Assembly: GCA_007644065.1 (NCBI GenBank)
Contig: VJWN01000010.1
Location: 1,302,001-1,366,000, forward strand
Origin: Margaritispora aquatica
Taxonomy: Eukaryota > Ascomycota > Leotiomycetes > Helotiales > Discinellaceae
Direction of reading: 5' to 3'
DNA: 64,000 nucleotides
Both the position numbers and the translations under genes were made by a program. The notes below the pieces were generated by a model. It saw nothing but the letters and a program-made list of their open reading frames with translations, was not told the origin of the DNA and did not search any database. This document shows, one piece after another, positions 23,240-34,842 of this stretch (the first letter of the stretch is position 1; every line of letters begins with the position of its first letter).

Positions 23240-23716
23240 CGTTTCCTCTCTCGCAATGGGGTTGAGATTCGATGTAGACACAGCCTACCTACCTACCTAT
23301 CGACCTACCTTCACCTACTCCGTTTTCAAGACTTGATTTTGCATCGTTGACTCATTTATTCCTACTCGGTCTGTTCTAAGGAAACTTTTACTTGCTGGTC
23401 TGCCTCTCCAGTTTAGGGTGATGGTTGAATATGATTGTTGTATGTGTATGTGAATCCGCGAAAGACGCTTATAAAAGAGAGACGATTTTCTGATCTGAAG
23501 TGATATGAGATTATTTCTGGGTCATGTTTCAAGTACATCAAGTTGGTTAGGTAGGAAGCAAAGATACTGTGATGGAAAAACACGCATTCTATTCTAGATT
23601 GATTTCTGGCCTATTTACTCTCAACCAAGGGAGCTAGCATCATCTGATCTCGTCTCATCTCATTTCACATCATCATACAAATCCTTGCCACCACCATCAT
23701 CGTCAAATATGTCCAC

Positions 23717-25651
23717 TCAAACCCATCCCGCAATAGCCTCGTCAACGCTCTGCCTGTACGTCTGTTGCGTTTTGCATTGCTCCAAAAACACCTTATACTT
23801 ACTATCCAGCAACTTCTTCTCATTCTTATCCTTGCCTGGCCTGACAACCTTACCAGGCTTGCTCATGCGATCCATGATACTCCATAGATCCTCGGTCTTG
23901 CCGTCACGATCCGCGCTCGCGGCTTTGGCACCCAGCATGGCTGCGCCGTGAACGACAGCTGCGTGCACGTAACGCGGGATTAGAACTGGCATGTCGCATG
24001 TTGTGGCCATGAGCTCCATGAGGATCTTGTTCTGGCACTGCGAGCCTGACATGAAGATCGAGGTTATGCCGTGGCCAGCGTCGTTCATGGTTTCGATGAT
24101 TTGACGTGTTTGCATGGCGATGAACTCCATGGTGCCGTAGTAGTGTACGGCTAGGCCGTCCATGCTGCGGTCGCTGCTGAGACCGATGATAGAACCTGTC
24201 ATGTTTGAGTCGGCTATGGGAGAGCGGTTGCCCCAGAGGTCGCCATAGAAGAAGAAGTGTCGTCCCAGGTAGGAGACGGTTGGTGCGCGGTTCTTTTCTT
24301 GTAGCTCTTCTAAATGAGAGTTTAGGTAATCGTAGATGCTGGTGTTGAAAGATTCGGCCATGGACATGGTTTCGTTGTAAGCGGGATGCGTCTCAAGAAC
24401 ATGCTTGAGCAATTCGCCAGTAGCGGATTGTCCACCCTCTGCCATCCAGTAGTTGGGTAGTAGGACATCACGGTAAGGACCCCAGACGCCATTGACGAAA
24501 ACAGGTTCCTTAGACATCGCTAAGTGACAGGTAGATGTACCTGCAACTGCAGCAAGTCGACTAAATGCCTGAGACATGTCGTTCTTGGGGACTGCACCAT
24601 CCAATTGATCGGATCCTAAGTTGACTTTGGCACCAACTGTGCCTACCCAACCAGCATAGGCATCAATGACACCACTGCCTACTGCAATTCCAGCAGGCAA
24701 GCCAAGCTCGTTTCCAGCTTTCTCGCTAAGTGTACCAACCAGCTCACCAGCGCTCATGTATTTACCGTTCTACCAAAATATTAGTATAAGCAAAAAGAAA
24801 ACAACACAAAGAAAAGGCTCACCACCCCATCGACTCCTCCCATACGCTTGAAGTTATCTTTGGTCAAATCTCCCAACCCAATGGCCTCATAGAAATCCTC
24901 TTGCCACCCCTTCACACTACCATCAACACCAACAGGAACGAAGCCCTGCTTGCAGACTGTGCTACAGAAGCTTCGAGTCTCATTTCCAGTAGCCAAATGT
25001 GTCAACGCATCTGCCAAGTCGTAGAACTTGCAGCGGTCGAACAAGTCGGGTGGCATGTGGTTCTTGAGCCATAGGACTTTCGGAATCTCCATCTCAATGC
25101 TCATCTTCCCTCCCACATACCGCAGTAAGTTATGTTCGGTGGCATTGATCTTCTCTGTCTCCTCGATAGGTCTATGATCAAGCCAAAGAATGACATTGCG
25201 ATCATTGCCATCGTTTGTGAAATTTGGACCTGTCACTGGGATCGGCTCATCTGTGTCGTTGGCAAACACCGCCAACGAGCAAGTGGCATCGAAGCCAATA
25301 CCACGGACAGTTGTGGGGTCGATATTGTGCTGACTGAGGGCACGCTGTACACACATGCAAATGCATCGCCAGATATCTGTGGTAGATTGCTCGTAGTATC
25401 CAGTTTCTGGTTGCCAAAGGCCAATGTTCTCGGTAGCAACTGAAAGCTATTAGCTTGGCCATTCGCAGCTTCCTTAGACACTTACGAGCTTTGATATCTC
25501 CAGTAGAGTCTATAATACAAGCCCTAGCACTACCAGTCCCAACATCAATACCAATGTAGTGGTCGACATGGACATGCAAATCGTTGTGAGGATCCATCGA
25601 GGCCTGACGACTCGGCTTTCTCAAATTCTGGCGGAACGGAAGGGATGCCAT
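23717..25651 (-). CDS. FGGY-family carbohydrate kinase (D-ribulokinase-like)
   Basis: The three minus-strand exons are 25651-25486, 25439-24823 and 24769-23717, with introns of 46 and 53 nt; the product is 611 residues. The N-terminal half has YIGIDVGTGSARACIID (phosphate-1 loop, about residues 32-48), LATENIGLWQPETGYYEQS, GIGFDATCSLAVF and NVILWLDHRPIEE, the nucleotide/sugar-binding core of the family. The C-terminal half has AVGSGVIDAYAGWVGTVGAK and FMSGSQCQNKILMELMATTC, then VHGAAMLGAKAA, the FGGY C-terminal signature. Its closest known relatives are the fungal YDR109C/human FGGY group, which phosphorylates D-ribulose with ATP in the cytosol; the exact sugar here is inferred. It is transcribed the same way as RPT6, with about 760 bases between. 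Confidence 0.9.
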
Positions 25652-26413
25652 TTTGAAAATTGCTCTATAGCTTTCGTACTACCTATTTGTATCAGTCTCA
25701 AGCTTCAATTGGTTATTCCCATGTGTTGTGCATCAATCGTCGAGCTATAAGGGTGTTTGTGGCGGGGTAAAATCCGACAGTGGAGGGGTTCTCAGACCTT
25801 TTTTGATGACCTTTTTGATACCTTGAATAGAGGAAACAAAGAGTAACAAGACTATAGAAATACAAATATGCTTCGATATTCAAATTTTTGTATAGAATGA
25901 TTGAGGAAACAGATGAGGAATTTTTGGGGGAGTTTTGTTCCAATGATCAACATTCGCAGTGAAAGCTGCACAAGCTCCCACGTCATGAAAACTGGACCCC
26001 CCACCTTCTCCGGATGGGAGTTTTGAGTTTTGACACTGCAGAAACCTTTGGGTTCACAAGCTGAGGTCTGCTGCTTCTCACTCATAGGTGGGTTTGATTC
26101 TGAGTAAGCAGACAGCTGACCATCAACCACTGTAAAGTGAGCAGATCTTGGCATCAATTTATGTTGCAACAAGCAGGGAGAGGGAGGTATGAAAATCAAA
26201 CAGGTAAACAAATAAGCGAACATAGTAAAACTTTGTCACAATGCTACAAGAATGGAGGACTTCTCGGCTGGTGACACTCACGGTACTCGTGCAACGATCA
26301 AGGAATAACTCGACTGATTTGGCCTCGTCTCGAGGGCATCATGAATATCACAAAGTAATTGGCTGCAATTTCTTCGCGCTGTTGTACACTTGGCGTAGAT
26401 ATGCCATAACCTT
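25652..26413. other. Intergenic: FGGY promoter and RPT6 3' end
   Basis: This is a spacer between two minus-strand genes. It is AT-rich with no supported ORF; the 123-codon frame at 25852-26223 has no domain cue. It should contain the FGGY kinase promoter and the RPT6 3' UTR. Confidence 0.55.
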
Positions 26414-27683
26414 CTACTTCCACAATTTCCCCAAACTAACCTCCTTATCATCGTGCTTATTCAGAACCTTCGCTGTTGCAAGGTCGAAATCTTCCTGTGT
26501 GACGTGCACTCGTCGCTCTCTCAGCGCATACATGCCTGCCTCTGTACATACACCCTTCAGCTCAGCCCCCGAACATCCATTCATCTTCTCTGCAACCTTT
26601 GTCAAGTTGATACCACGAGTCAAATTCATGCTCCGACTATGAATGCGCAGAATGTCCGCTCTTGCCTCGACAGTTGGTGGTGGGAACTCAATCTTTCTGT
26701 CGATACGACCAGGTCTTAGCAGAGCTGGATCCAGGATATCAAGTCGATTGGTAGCCATAATGACCTTGATGTTCTTTGTCGGCTCAAAACCATCCAGTTG
26801 ATTGAGTAATTCTAACATAGTTCTTTGGACTTCCGAATCACCACCTGAAGATCCTTCAACACGGGATGATCCAATTGAATCGATTTCGTCCATGAAAATA
26901 ATTGATGGCGCGTGTTCTCTAGCCATGACGAATAGCTCTCTAACCATGCGCGATCCTTCTCCGATATATTTTTGCACTAATTCAGAACCAGAAACTCGAA
27001 TGAATTTGCAGTCGGTGTGATGGGCAACAGCTCTGGCCAGGAGAGTCTTTCCAGTTCCTGGAGGTCCATAAAGTAACACACCCTTTGGTTGTGCTATACC
27101 AAGAGATTCGAATAATTCAGGATGCTTTAATCCAAGCTCAATGACTTCCTTGATCTCCTTGATCTGTTGATCTAAACCACCGATCATGTCATATGTGCTG
27201 TCCGGTACTTTCTCAACCATCATGAGAGATACGAGAGGATCGACAGATGATGGAAGCATCTTTTCGAGCTTGTATGAATCGGATAGAAGGGTTACTCGCT
27301 TTCCAACGATCAGTTTGGTAACGTCGACACCATCAGAGATGTCAACGACTGTAGCACATTAGTATGATCAATATTCAAAACTAGCCAGCATCTCCTACCG
27401 TATTTGCCTTCCGGGTGAACCTTGACCAGGACCTTCTTTGTGCCCATAACCTTCACAACTTCTCCAACATATGATCCAGGCTGTTGCAGTAAACCAAGTT
27501 CTTCTCGCAGAAGTCGCACTAAGAAGATTTAGCTCGTGGCACATAGTCAATGATTAACAAAAACTGACCTCTTGAATTGTAGTCATTTCTCTGAGCCTCC
27601 AGTCTTCGCAGAACAGCCTGACCCTGGATGATCTCGAGCTTCATGCTCTCAATCTTATTGTGGAAGAAGGTATCGAGCGCCAT
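26414..27683 (-). CDS. RPT6: 26S proteasome regulatory ATPase subunit Rpt6
   Basis: The three minus-strand exons are 27683-27569, 27518-27399 and 27348-26414, giving 389 residues, the usual length. The start [20 protein letters not shown] leads a coiled coil ([36 protein letters not shown]). An OB-fold segment follows ([20 protein letters not shown]). The AAA+ module has [20 protein letters not shown], Walker A GPPGTGKT, Walker B IIFMDEID, the SRH segment [20 protein letters not shown] and the sensor region [20 protein letters not shown]. It ends KLWK, in the place where Rpt6 usually ends LFK. Rpt6 is one of six ATPases that unfold ubiquitinated proteins and open the 20S gate. Introns are GT-AG with phase 1 junctions, both checked. 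The gene is divergent from VNX1. Confidence 0.96.
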
Positions 27684-28019
27684 GATGATGGGGACGCCGA
27701 GCGGAAGCTTTGAGATGGAGGGGTGTAGATGGCAGGTCTCGTTGATTTGTGGGTATTATTGTCGGGAGTGGGAAGGTTGAATTTGTTCTTTAGTATGCTC
27801 AATGTTGATGTCGCCTCTGTTCGAGCTTCAAGCACTGACAGACCAGGCACTCTGGTAAACGCGTCCGTTGGTGGACCCCCAAGGCTGAGCTTAATTTGTT
27901 AATGCCTCGAATACGAGGCAGTAATATCGGTCAATAGATGCAGCGCTCTCCGTGGTTGGCGTGCCTCCCTGTGGCTGGGTGTGGCTGTTGTGGCAACATA
28001 CGATGAAAAGTATTGGTCA

Positions 28020-28055
28020 GATTCCGCCGATTCCACAGATTCCACAGATTCCGTA
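28020..28055. repeat. GATTCCACA 9-mer minisatellite
   Basis: Four tandem 9-base units are present: GATTCCGCC, GATTCCACA, GATTCCACA and GATTCCGTA. Confidence 0.85.
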
Positions 28056-28151
28056 GCAGTGCGGCCCATCATCCGAATAATACTAGTACAGTAGGGAAGG
28101 TACAGCACTGTACTGTAAGGATAAGTGAACAGGTGCATATCTATCTTTATG

Positions 28152-28206
28152 TCCACCATGTCCATCATATCCACCATATCCACCACCACCACCACCACCA
28201 CCACAC
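28152..28206. repeat. CCA/CAT trinucleotide repeat
   Basis: Imperfect CCA, CAT and ATC triplets pass into about eight pure CCA units. Apparent polyhistidine frames across it are artefacts. Confidence 0.85.
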
Positions 28207-28210
28207 CTTT

Positions 28211-28250
28211 TTATGCCCACCTTATGCCCACCTTATGCCCACCTTATGCC
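28211..28250. repeat. TTATGCCCACC 11-mer minisatellite
   Basis: Three full tandem copies of TTATGCCCACC and a partial fourth (TTATGCC) lie immediately after the CCA repeat. Confidence 0.9.
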
Positions 28251-28725
28251 ATGCTCAATGCAGTGCGGTAATTGTCTTTGATTGTGTATCTTAATCAAAA
28301 GCAATCTTACTGTACGGACAAGCAAAACGTAAAACATATGTAAATAGAGTTCGCAGTTCACACCATCCTTTCAGCTACATCATCAGCTGGACTTGTATTG
28401 AATCTGCGACCCCATGCCCATCTGTCTGTCCTTCTTGAATGTCCTCTGCTCTTCTGATCTTCTGCCCTTCTGCCCTGTATATGTAATATAAATCCGGATT
28501 GCCCTGCGTAGACAGTCGCGTTTGCCGCAACCACACCACCGTTCCATCGCCGCTGCACTAAGGCATTATCTTGGACCCCCGATCTTAAGTTCCGATTCTC
28601 CTACCTTACCAACCTTGCCTACCTTACCTAGCAAATAAACCAAGACGCGGCTGCCAATGCTCAACCTAGCAAATACCAAGCCCTGTGTTTGTTGATTAAA
28701 CGAAAGCTCCTGAGGACTTTTTGCC

Positions 28726-31700
28726 ATGGCGTCCAGAGTAGATACCTCTGTCGCTGACGAACCATATCCAAGCTCGAGCTTGGATATATCAGAAACTCCA
28801 GTAGAAATGTCGGCACCAAGCTCACCAACGGAGACCAGGCATCCTCTAGCCAGAGTAGAGTCTGTCAACGACCAAGTTCAGAGCGAAGGACTCTCTGAAA
28901 GCTTTCAGTCTACCGATACGATCAGGAGAAGACCTGCTGAACCACAGTCTTATGGTATGTTTATATGCGAAGCTGTGTTGCAGAACAAAGTGGCGATAGC
29001 TGTCTGCGTAATCTATTTACTAACATTTGCTTTAGGCACTATATTACCACAGCAGAGTACCCACCAGTTCGAACACCGGAACAGCGAATCTTCTGAACGA
29101 CCTCATCCAACAAGCATGGAGTCCTCGCGAACCTTCCAACCTCTTGTCCCGGCCAGGTCACCTATGCTAGGACCATCCGAACGAGGTCGAGGTGGACAAC
29201 GGCCCAAAAAACCTGGAATGCCTAGGAGAGCTTCTTCCAATGTTCAAGCTCCGCATCGAGGACAAGAATTCTCTGTAGACGATGATGTTACTGAAATTGA
29301 AGGCAGTGTACCGGTGGGCAAACATGCAGCTACAGGCTTTGGTACAGCAAGAATTCAAGGCTCGACACTGAGGCGGCGTCCTAATCAACAGCAGCCAGTC
29401 CTACCAAGGGTTGATTCGTCGCGGGATGAGGAGGAGGAGCAACAACTAGAAGCTGAAACCGCTGCTAGTGTGAGTGGTGAAGCAGATGCAATGGAGGAGG
29501 AAGCACAAGAGAATGGAGAAGCAAGCACTGTACGCGCCATGGACGAAGATACATCACCGAATGAAGATGAGGATGACGACCTCAGCGATGCAGAAAGTTT
29601 CACGTTAAAAGATCGACAGGAAGCTATCAACGAGACGCATCCTTTCGGTATTCGTATCTGGAAGCCCGCGCTTTACAAGAAGAGCCGTTCAGTTCAGAAA
29701 ACCGCGGAGGGCGACATTCATTCATCGCCAGGTGGCAGAGTCAGCCATTGGCTGATACTCTTCAACATAGTGTGGACTCTCTTGTTTGGATGGTGGCTGT
29801 CGCTCATTGCTGCAACAGCTGCTGGGGTCTGCTTTATCTTCGCAGCTGTCCCGAGTGCTATCGAGTATGGTCGAGTCCTCTGGGGACTTGCAGGTTATCT
29901 ATTTTATCCATTTGGAAAGTTTGTTCGCCTTGAACAAGACGAAGCTTATGCACACGAGGATGAGGGTGAGGGTCGCAGCATTACCGAGTATGAGCAGTGG
30001 CAAAGCGGCGACATTGAAGATGGAAGGTTGTTCTTTGGTCCTGAAGGTGCTCGTTCGATCGTGGGACGTTCTCGACGTAGCATTGATTCCTACAACCCAA
30101 GCGAGACCGATAGTTTACTTGGTCGCAGTGGACGTGGAGCCACACGAGATAGCTCGGCGCGCCCCTTCAAGAGACGACTCTTTGGAAGAGGCGAATGGAA
30201 CGTAGGAAGAGTGATATTCTTCATGTTCTTTTATGGATTAATCACTCCGTCTCTCATCCTTGTATCCGGAATATGTTGGTTCCTGGTGTTCTGGATTCCA
30301 ATGGGGAAAGTAACCATGCTGTTGTTCTATCACCTCAGGAGACATCCTTTGGCCTTATCTTTCGAATCCGACACAGAATACTCCCGTGGCGCAGTGTCCA
30401 ATTCCTCGATTTTGCTGTGTACGTACCGTGCTGTCGGTATCAAGTATTGGAAATACACCGTGGACGGAACTAACATCTTCCTCATTAACTTGATGGCGGT
30501 CGTTGTCTTTGTCATCTTCGATTACTGGATTCTCTATCATATGTTGGAGCTTACCCATCTTACAATCACGCATCCTGCATTCTTGTTCACCGCAGCACTG
30601 TTTTCAATCATTCCTCTTGCCTACTTCATCGGCCAAGCCGTTGCTTCTATCTCTGCTCAATCTTCTATGGGACTGGGTGCTGCCATTAATGCATTCTTCT
30701 CGACTTTGGTGGAGGTTTTCCTATACTGCGTCGCACTCAATCAAGGTAAAGGTCAACTTGTGGAGGGTAGTATTATTGGAAGTATATTTGCTGGTATTCT
30801 CTTCCTCCCGGGTTTATCAATGTGCTTCGGCGCTATCAAACGAAAGACACAGAGGTTCAATGCAAAGTCTGCTGGTGTCACATCAACCATGCTACTCTTC
30901 GCAGTAATCGCTGCATTTGGCCCAACGCTCTTCTACCAAATATATGGCACCGTAAGTAAGATCCTCAATCTTATCGGACTTAGCTAACCTATACCCAGCA
31001 TGAGCTCAATTGTTTAAGCTGTGTCGAATCTGTTGATTCCCCAACCAGAGACTGCCGTCGATGCTACTTCTCTCAAGTTCCAGCCCTTGATGATAGATTC
31101 TATCTAGAGGCAGTGCGGCCATACTGTTGGTTCGCTGCTACATTGCTCTTCTTATCATATGTCATTGGGCTCTGGTTCACATTGAGAACTCACGCAGCTG
31201 TAATTTGGAATAACGAACCCGACGAGAAGAAACAACCTGACCATGTCCCCCATACACCTGCGCCGCCTGCGTCTAGATCTCAACACCCTCAGTTGCAAAG
31301 GCTAAGCAGCACCTCTGACACTCGTGGGGCTGAAATCAGAGAAACACAGATGTACAAACGAATCTTGGGCCAATCATTGAAACAAGCCGGCCTTGGACCT
31401 CGCGAGGAGGCGAATGGACCAAATGGAGGAATCACTCAGACACCGCATTTACCACCTCCAAAGAGTAGTGGTGGGGAAAGCACGAGGAGCGAAATTCGTC
31501 TACCTGGTCTTACCGACGCACAAAATGAGACCTTGGTCCGCGAAGTAGCTGAGATGGCAGCAACTGCAGCAACCATTGCTGCGCGAGATGCCACAAGAAT
31601 AGTTCGCAGACCTTCGAATGCCACACACAAGCCACACCTTGTCAGAACAGGTGTTGTGTTGGAGGCTGACGAGGTTGCTGTTGCAGCTGAAGGTGGTGGA

Positions 31701-32356
31701 CACGATGCCCCAAATTGGGGCCGTGGAAAGAGTGCCTTTATTCTATGTGTCGCCACCATCCTGTACGCTCTAATTGCTGAAATCTTGGTTAACACTGTCG
31801 ATGTTGTTTTAAGCAATGTGGCTATTGATGAGAAGTTTCTCGGTATTACGCTATTCGCTCTTGTTCCAAACACTACTGAATTCTTGGTAAGTTAATGCAT
31901 GAAATGTTTGTATATTTTCTAACATGATATTAGAACGCTATCTCTTTCGCCATGAATGGAAACATTGCACTCTCCATGGAAATTGGATCAGCTTATGCAC
32001 TTCAAGTGTGTTTGTTGCAAATCCCAGCTCTTGTCTTGTTCAGTGCCATCACTAGTCAATGGCTCACAGGTTCTGATCTGGTCGACAAGACTTTCAGTTT
32101 AATTTTCCCCCAATGGGATATGGTTACCGTTATTTTGTGCGTCTTTCTCCTCAGCTACATGTATGGCGAGGGAAAGAGCAATTATTTCAAAGGATCTATC
32201 TTGCTGCTAAGTTATCTGGTAGTGATAGTGGGATTCTGGTTCTCTGGAATGACCGATCTGGAGAACATGGGAGTGCACCGCTTCGATATCATGGAAGCAG
32301 GAGGAAGCTTCAAGACTATTGGAAGACGCGGAGCTGGGTTCGCTTTCCAGCAGTGA
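28726..32356 (+). CDS. VNX1: Vacuolar cation/proton antiporter, Vnx1/CAX type
   Basis: The exons are 28726-28954, 29036-30951, 30999-31886 and 31934-32356, giving 1151 residues. A long acidic, disordered N-terminus (residues about 1-310, with EEEEQQLEAETAA and DEDDDLSDAES) precedes the membrane part. The first exchanger repeat has WILYHMLELTHLTITHPAF, SMGLGAAINAFFSTLVEVFL and FLPGLSMCFGAIKRK. A hydrophilic loop follows (about residues 760-920, cysteine-rich near ELNCLSCVES). The second repeat has LYALIAEILVNTVDVVLSNV, then GITLFALVPNTTEF and NGNIALSMEIGSAYALQV. The acidic residues in these two repeats are those that carry cations in the Na/Ca exchanger superfamily. Vnx1 in yeast exchanges Na+ or K+ for H+ at the vacuole. 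Intron 1 (28955-29035, 81 nt) is stop-free and a multiple of three, so retention would add 27 residues. Confidence 0.9.
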
Positions 32357-33329
32357 AAGGTTGAACATGCAATTTATAGTTATACGGCTCGAGTATGAGG
32401 GGCTGTGGGGAGTTGTTTAAGCATATTGTTGGTCCTGTTTATATGTTCGAGTTCTGGAAGCGAAGCGGGAGGCGTTATGGTAAAATATGCACATTACAGC
32501 ACAGCAAGCTCTCTTTCTTGTAGATACCAAGTTGCAGAGCAGCGTCTGCTTTGTTTTGCTAGCTTTCTTTTTATAGCACGTCATAGGAGCATATTGGTGT
32601 ATAATACGGGGTTAATCGAGGGATATGGGTAGCATGTGTAGGTAATCGGGCAATAGAAATTTATATGAGAATGACAATGATTAGCTTTAGATGTTCATCT
32701 CTTTTATGATTCGGGGTGTTCTGTGCAGACTTGATATGTGAGATATTTGAGTTTCGCAGTTGAAACTTGGCCAAGGAGTCTTGTCTGTAGGCTCTGTCTC
32801 CAGGCCTGTTGTGTCGTCACTTTCCTATTTTCAAATTAGAGGCCCAGTGCTCTGCTCTGCTCTAATTTAGCGAGTAGTTGTTGTTCATGTGAGTTAAATC
32901 CAGGGAGGCGAATGCGGTTTTATAATGTTCATAGCCTAGAAGCTACTACGGGATTTAGGTTTCAATTTAGGGCATTCTGGCTCTGCTTGCCTGCCTTGCC
33001 ATTCACAATATGATAGTCGCTTCTCATAACAAACTTTCTCTAGACTGATTTTGCATTTAGCTCGCTTAACCAATGCCAGGCTTGAGACGTTTGATCTACC
33101 TAGGCAATGCGCGAGAGAGTATACTTTTTTAAAACTGTATCAGAGCACTTTTAAGCACGAAAAGGATGGGTTTGCATGGTGAGAGCTCAAACTCATATAT
33201 TTCACAAGCAAGCCTTCACACTTTTCCGATCTAAAACTCGCTAGGTATATAGACGCGACTTTTCTCCTGTCCTCAACTCAAGCTCGCTGCTCACCACCTC
33301 ACTCATCACACCAGCACACCAACCGCCCC
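32357..33329. other. Intergenic, convergent 3' ends
   Basis: This is the spacer between VNX1 and the reductase gene 3' ends. I see no supported ORF, repeat array or RNA gene. Confidence 0.55.
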
Positions 33330-34842
33330 TCAAGCACCGACAGCTTTCAGACTCTTCACCAGATCCACGATACTCTCCTCCAACCCACGGTAGGTCAGGC
33401 CCAACACCTCCTTGCTTCTGCTGTTGTCGACCTTGTAGAGGCCGCCCTCGGGGTAGACGCCGCCTTTGGCGTCGGGGGCGGGGAGCTCGGAGGCGTATTC
33501 CGGGAAGTTGTTGCGGACTTTTTGGAGGGGGGAGGGGTGTTAGTTATGTCCTAAGTACTCTGTGGAGGGAAATTGCACGGGGGGTGGAATGGAGTGGAAG
33601 GGAAGGAGTCGGCTGGGAGAGCTTACTGATATCGCAGATTTCCTTGTTGGAGTAGTAGCCGGAGACGATGAAGAAGCGCTTGTTGACTGCTTCGGGCTTC
33701 TCGATCGCTAGGACGTGAGCGAGAGCGAGGTCGCGGACGTCAACGAAGATGTGAACGCCTGTATTGTGGAAGAAAGTGTATTAGTGGTAATTCTGTCTTA
33801 CAAGTCTCCAGAATGAGAGACGAGGTGTGAGAAGAGCTATATTGGGAAACAATGGGCAAAGAGCTGTCCAAATTCACATACCAGTCTCCGGAATCTCAGT
33901 CTTGTGCTTTCCCATAATGAAGTCCCGCACCCTCAAGTTTGAGGTGTTCAGCGTGGACAGATCATTCAGATAATGGACAATAGGTCCAAAGACCATTGGT
34001 GGGTTCATAGTCGAGATCGTGAAGCCGGGTTTCTCTTTCTCGACAAAGTCCCACGCGGCCTTCTCTGCGTAGGTCTTGGAGCCGCGATAGCCAAGGGCTG
34101 GGTTGGAGAGAGCTTCCTCCATGGTCACGGGGTTCCAGTCGGCTTCGGAGTAGGTGTGGTCGATCCAATTGCCTTTGCCGGCGTTGATCAGGGCGGCGAA
34201 GGACGACGTGATCACTACATGCTTCACTGTGGGTGCGGACTTGGCGATGGCTTTGAGGACGCCTGTTGTGCCTGTTATGGCGGGGTCGAGGAGGTCTTTC
34301 TTGATGTCTGTCACGTTCTGATTGGAGTGGTCAGCTTAAATTATTCTCTCACTTCTTTATTCACATGGCCTCTGGTTGTGCTTCTTAGGTATCCTAAGTC
34401 TCCCGACTCTAAAATGAAGGGAGAATTCGCAAACTCACAAAGTGAAAAGGCGAGGCAGTGTGAATGACAGCCTCCAAGCCATCAATTTTCACAGCCTCAT
34501 CGAAAGCGCCCTCAACGGCGATATCTTCGACGATCTTAAAGTCTAGGTTCGCACCTGGATGTGCCTGTGCGATCTTGTCGGCTTTGGCTTGGGAGCGGAC
34601 AGTGGTGGTGACTGAGTGTCCATGTTGGAGGAGAATGTCAAGAACATGTGCGGCAATGAAGCCGGAGCCACCTATAAAACATTATTAGTAACTGGGTGAG
34701 ACTGTACGGTGTGAGATATGAAGATGTTGTGTTGATGTTGAGATTGATCTTGGCTCGAGTGGTGGGGTAAATCTGATAGAGGGGTAGATTTCACTGCATG
34801 AGTTGGTTTGGTAGACGAACCTGTGAGAAGAACTTTAGTCAT
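33330..34842 (-). CDS. NADPH-dependent reductase of the extended SDR family (Gre2/cinnamyl-alcohol dehydrogenase-like)
   Basis: The five minus-strand exons are 34842-34821, 34671-34439, 34317-33882, 33758-33627 and 33517-33330, giving 336 residues with all phases closing. The 22-nt first exon encodes MTKVLLTG, joined to GSGFIAAHVLDILL to make the Rossmann motif TGGSGFIAAH. VIHTASPFHF and VVITSSFAAL follow. The active-site YRGSK fits the Tyr-x3-Lys motif, in the context YRGSKTYAEKAAWDFVEKE. MNPPMVFGP and VDVRDLALAHVLAIEKPEA complete the family signature. Relatives reduce methylglyoxal, isovaleraldehyde, dihydroflavonols or other carbonyls in the cytosol using NADPH. The substrate is not predictable here. 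Intron 1 begins GTTCGT, a weak donor, but the reading frame and motif require it. Confidence 0.9.

Larger units (their letters stand above)
22096..23716. other. Intergenic, convergent, microsatellite-rich
   Basis: This spacer lies between the 3' ends of the bZIP gene and the FGGY kinase. It contains a CT repeat, a CA repeat and an 8-base GGTAGGCA array, listed separately. The apparent ORFs across these repeats (Arg/Glu or Ser/Leu runs) are repeat artefacts. Confidence 0.6.
27684..28725. promoter_or_regulatory. Shared RPT6/VNX1 divergent promoter region
   Basis: About 1.04 kb separate the two start codons. It holds three minisatellites (28020-28055, 28152-28206, 28211-28250) and CCTTACC words near 28600-28630. 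I could not identify a definite proteasome control element: the nearest match, TGTGGCAAC at about 27988-27996, differs from the yeast GGTGGCAAA element at two positions. Confidence 0.5.

Noticed and set aside
27988..27996. Yeast-type proteasome control element (GGTGGCAAA) upstream of RPT6
   Set aside because: The word here is TGTGGCAAC, two mismatches away, and it may be chance.
28013..28294. Polyhistidine ORF upstream of VNX1
   Set aside because: It is a translation of the CCA/CAT triplet repeat in the RPT6-VNX1 promoter.
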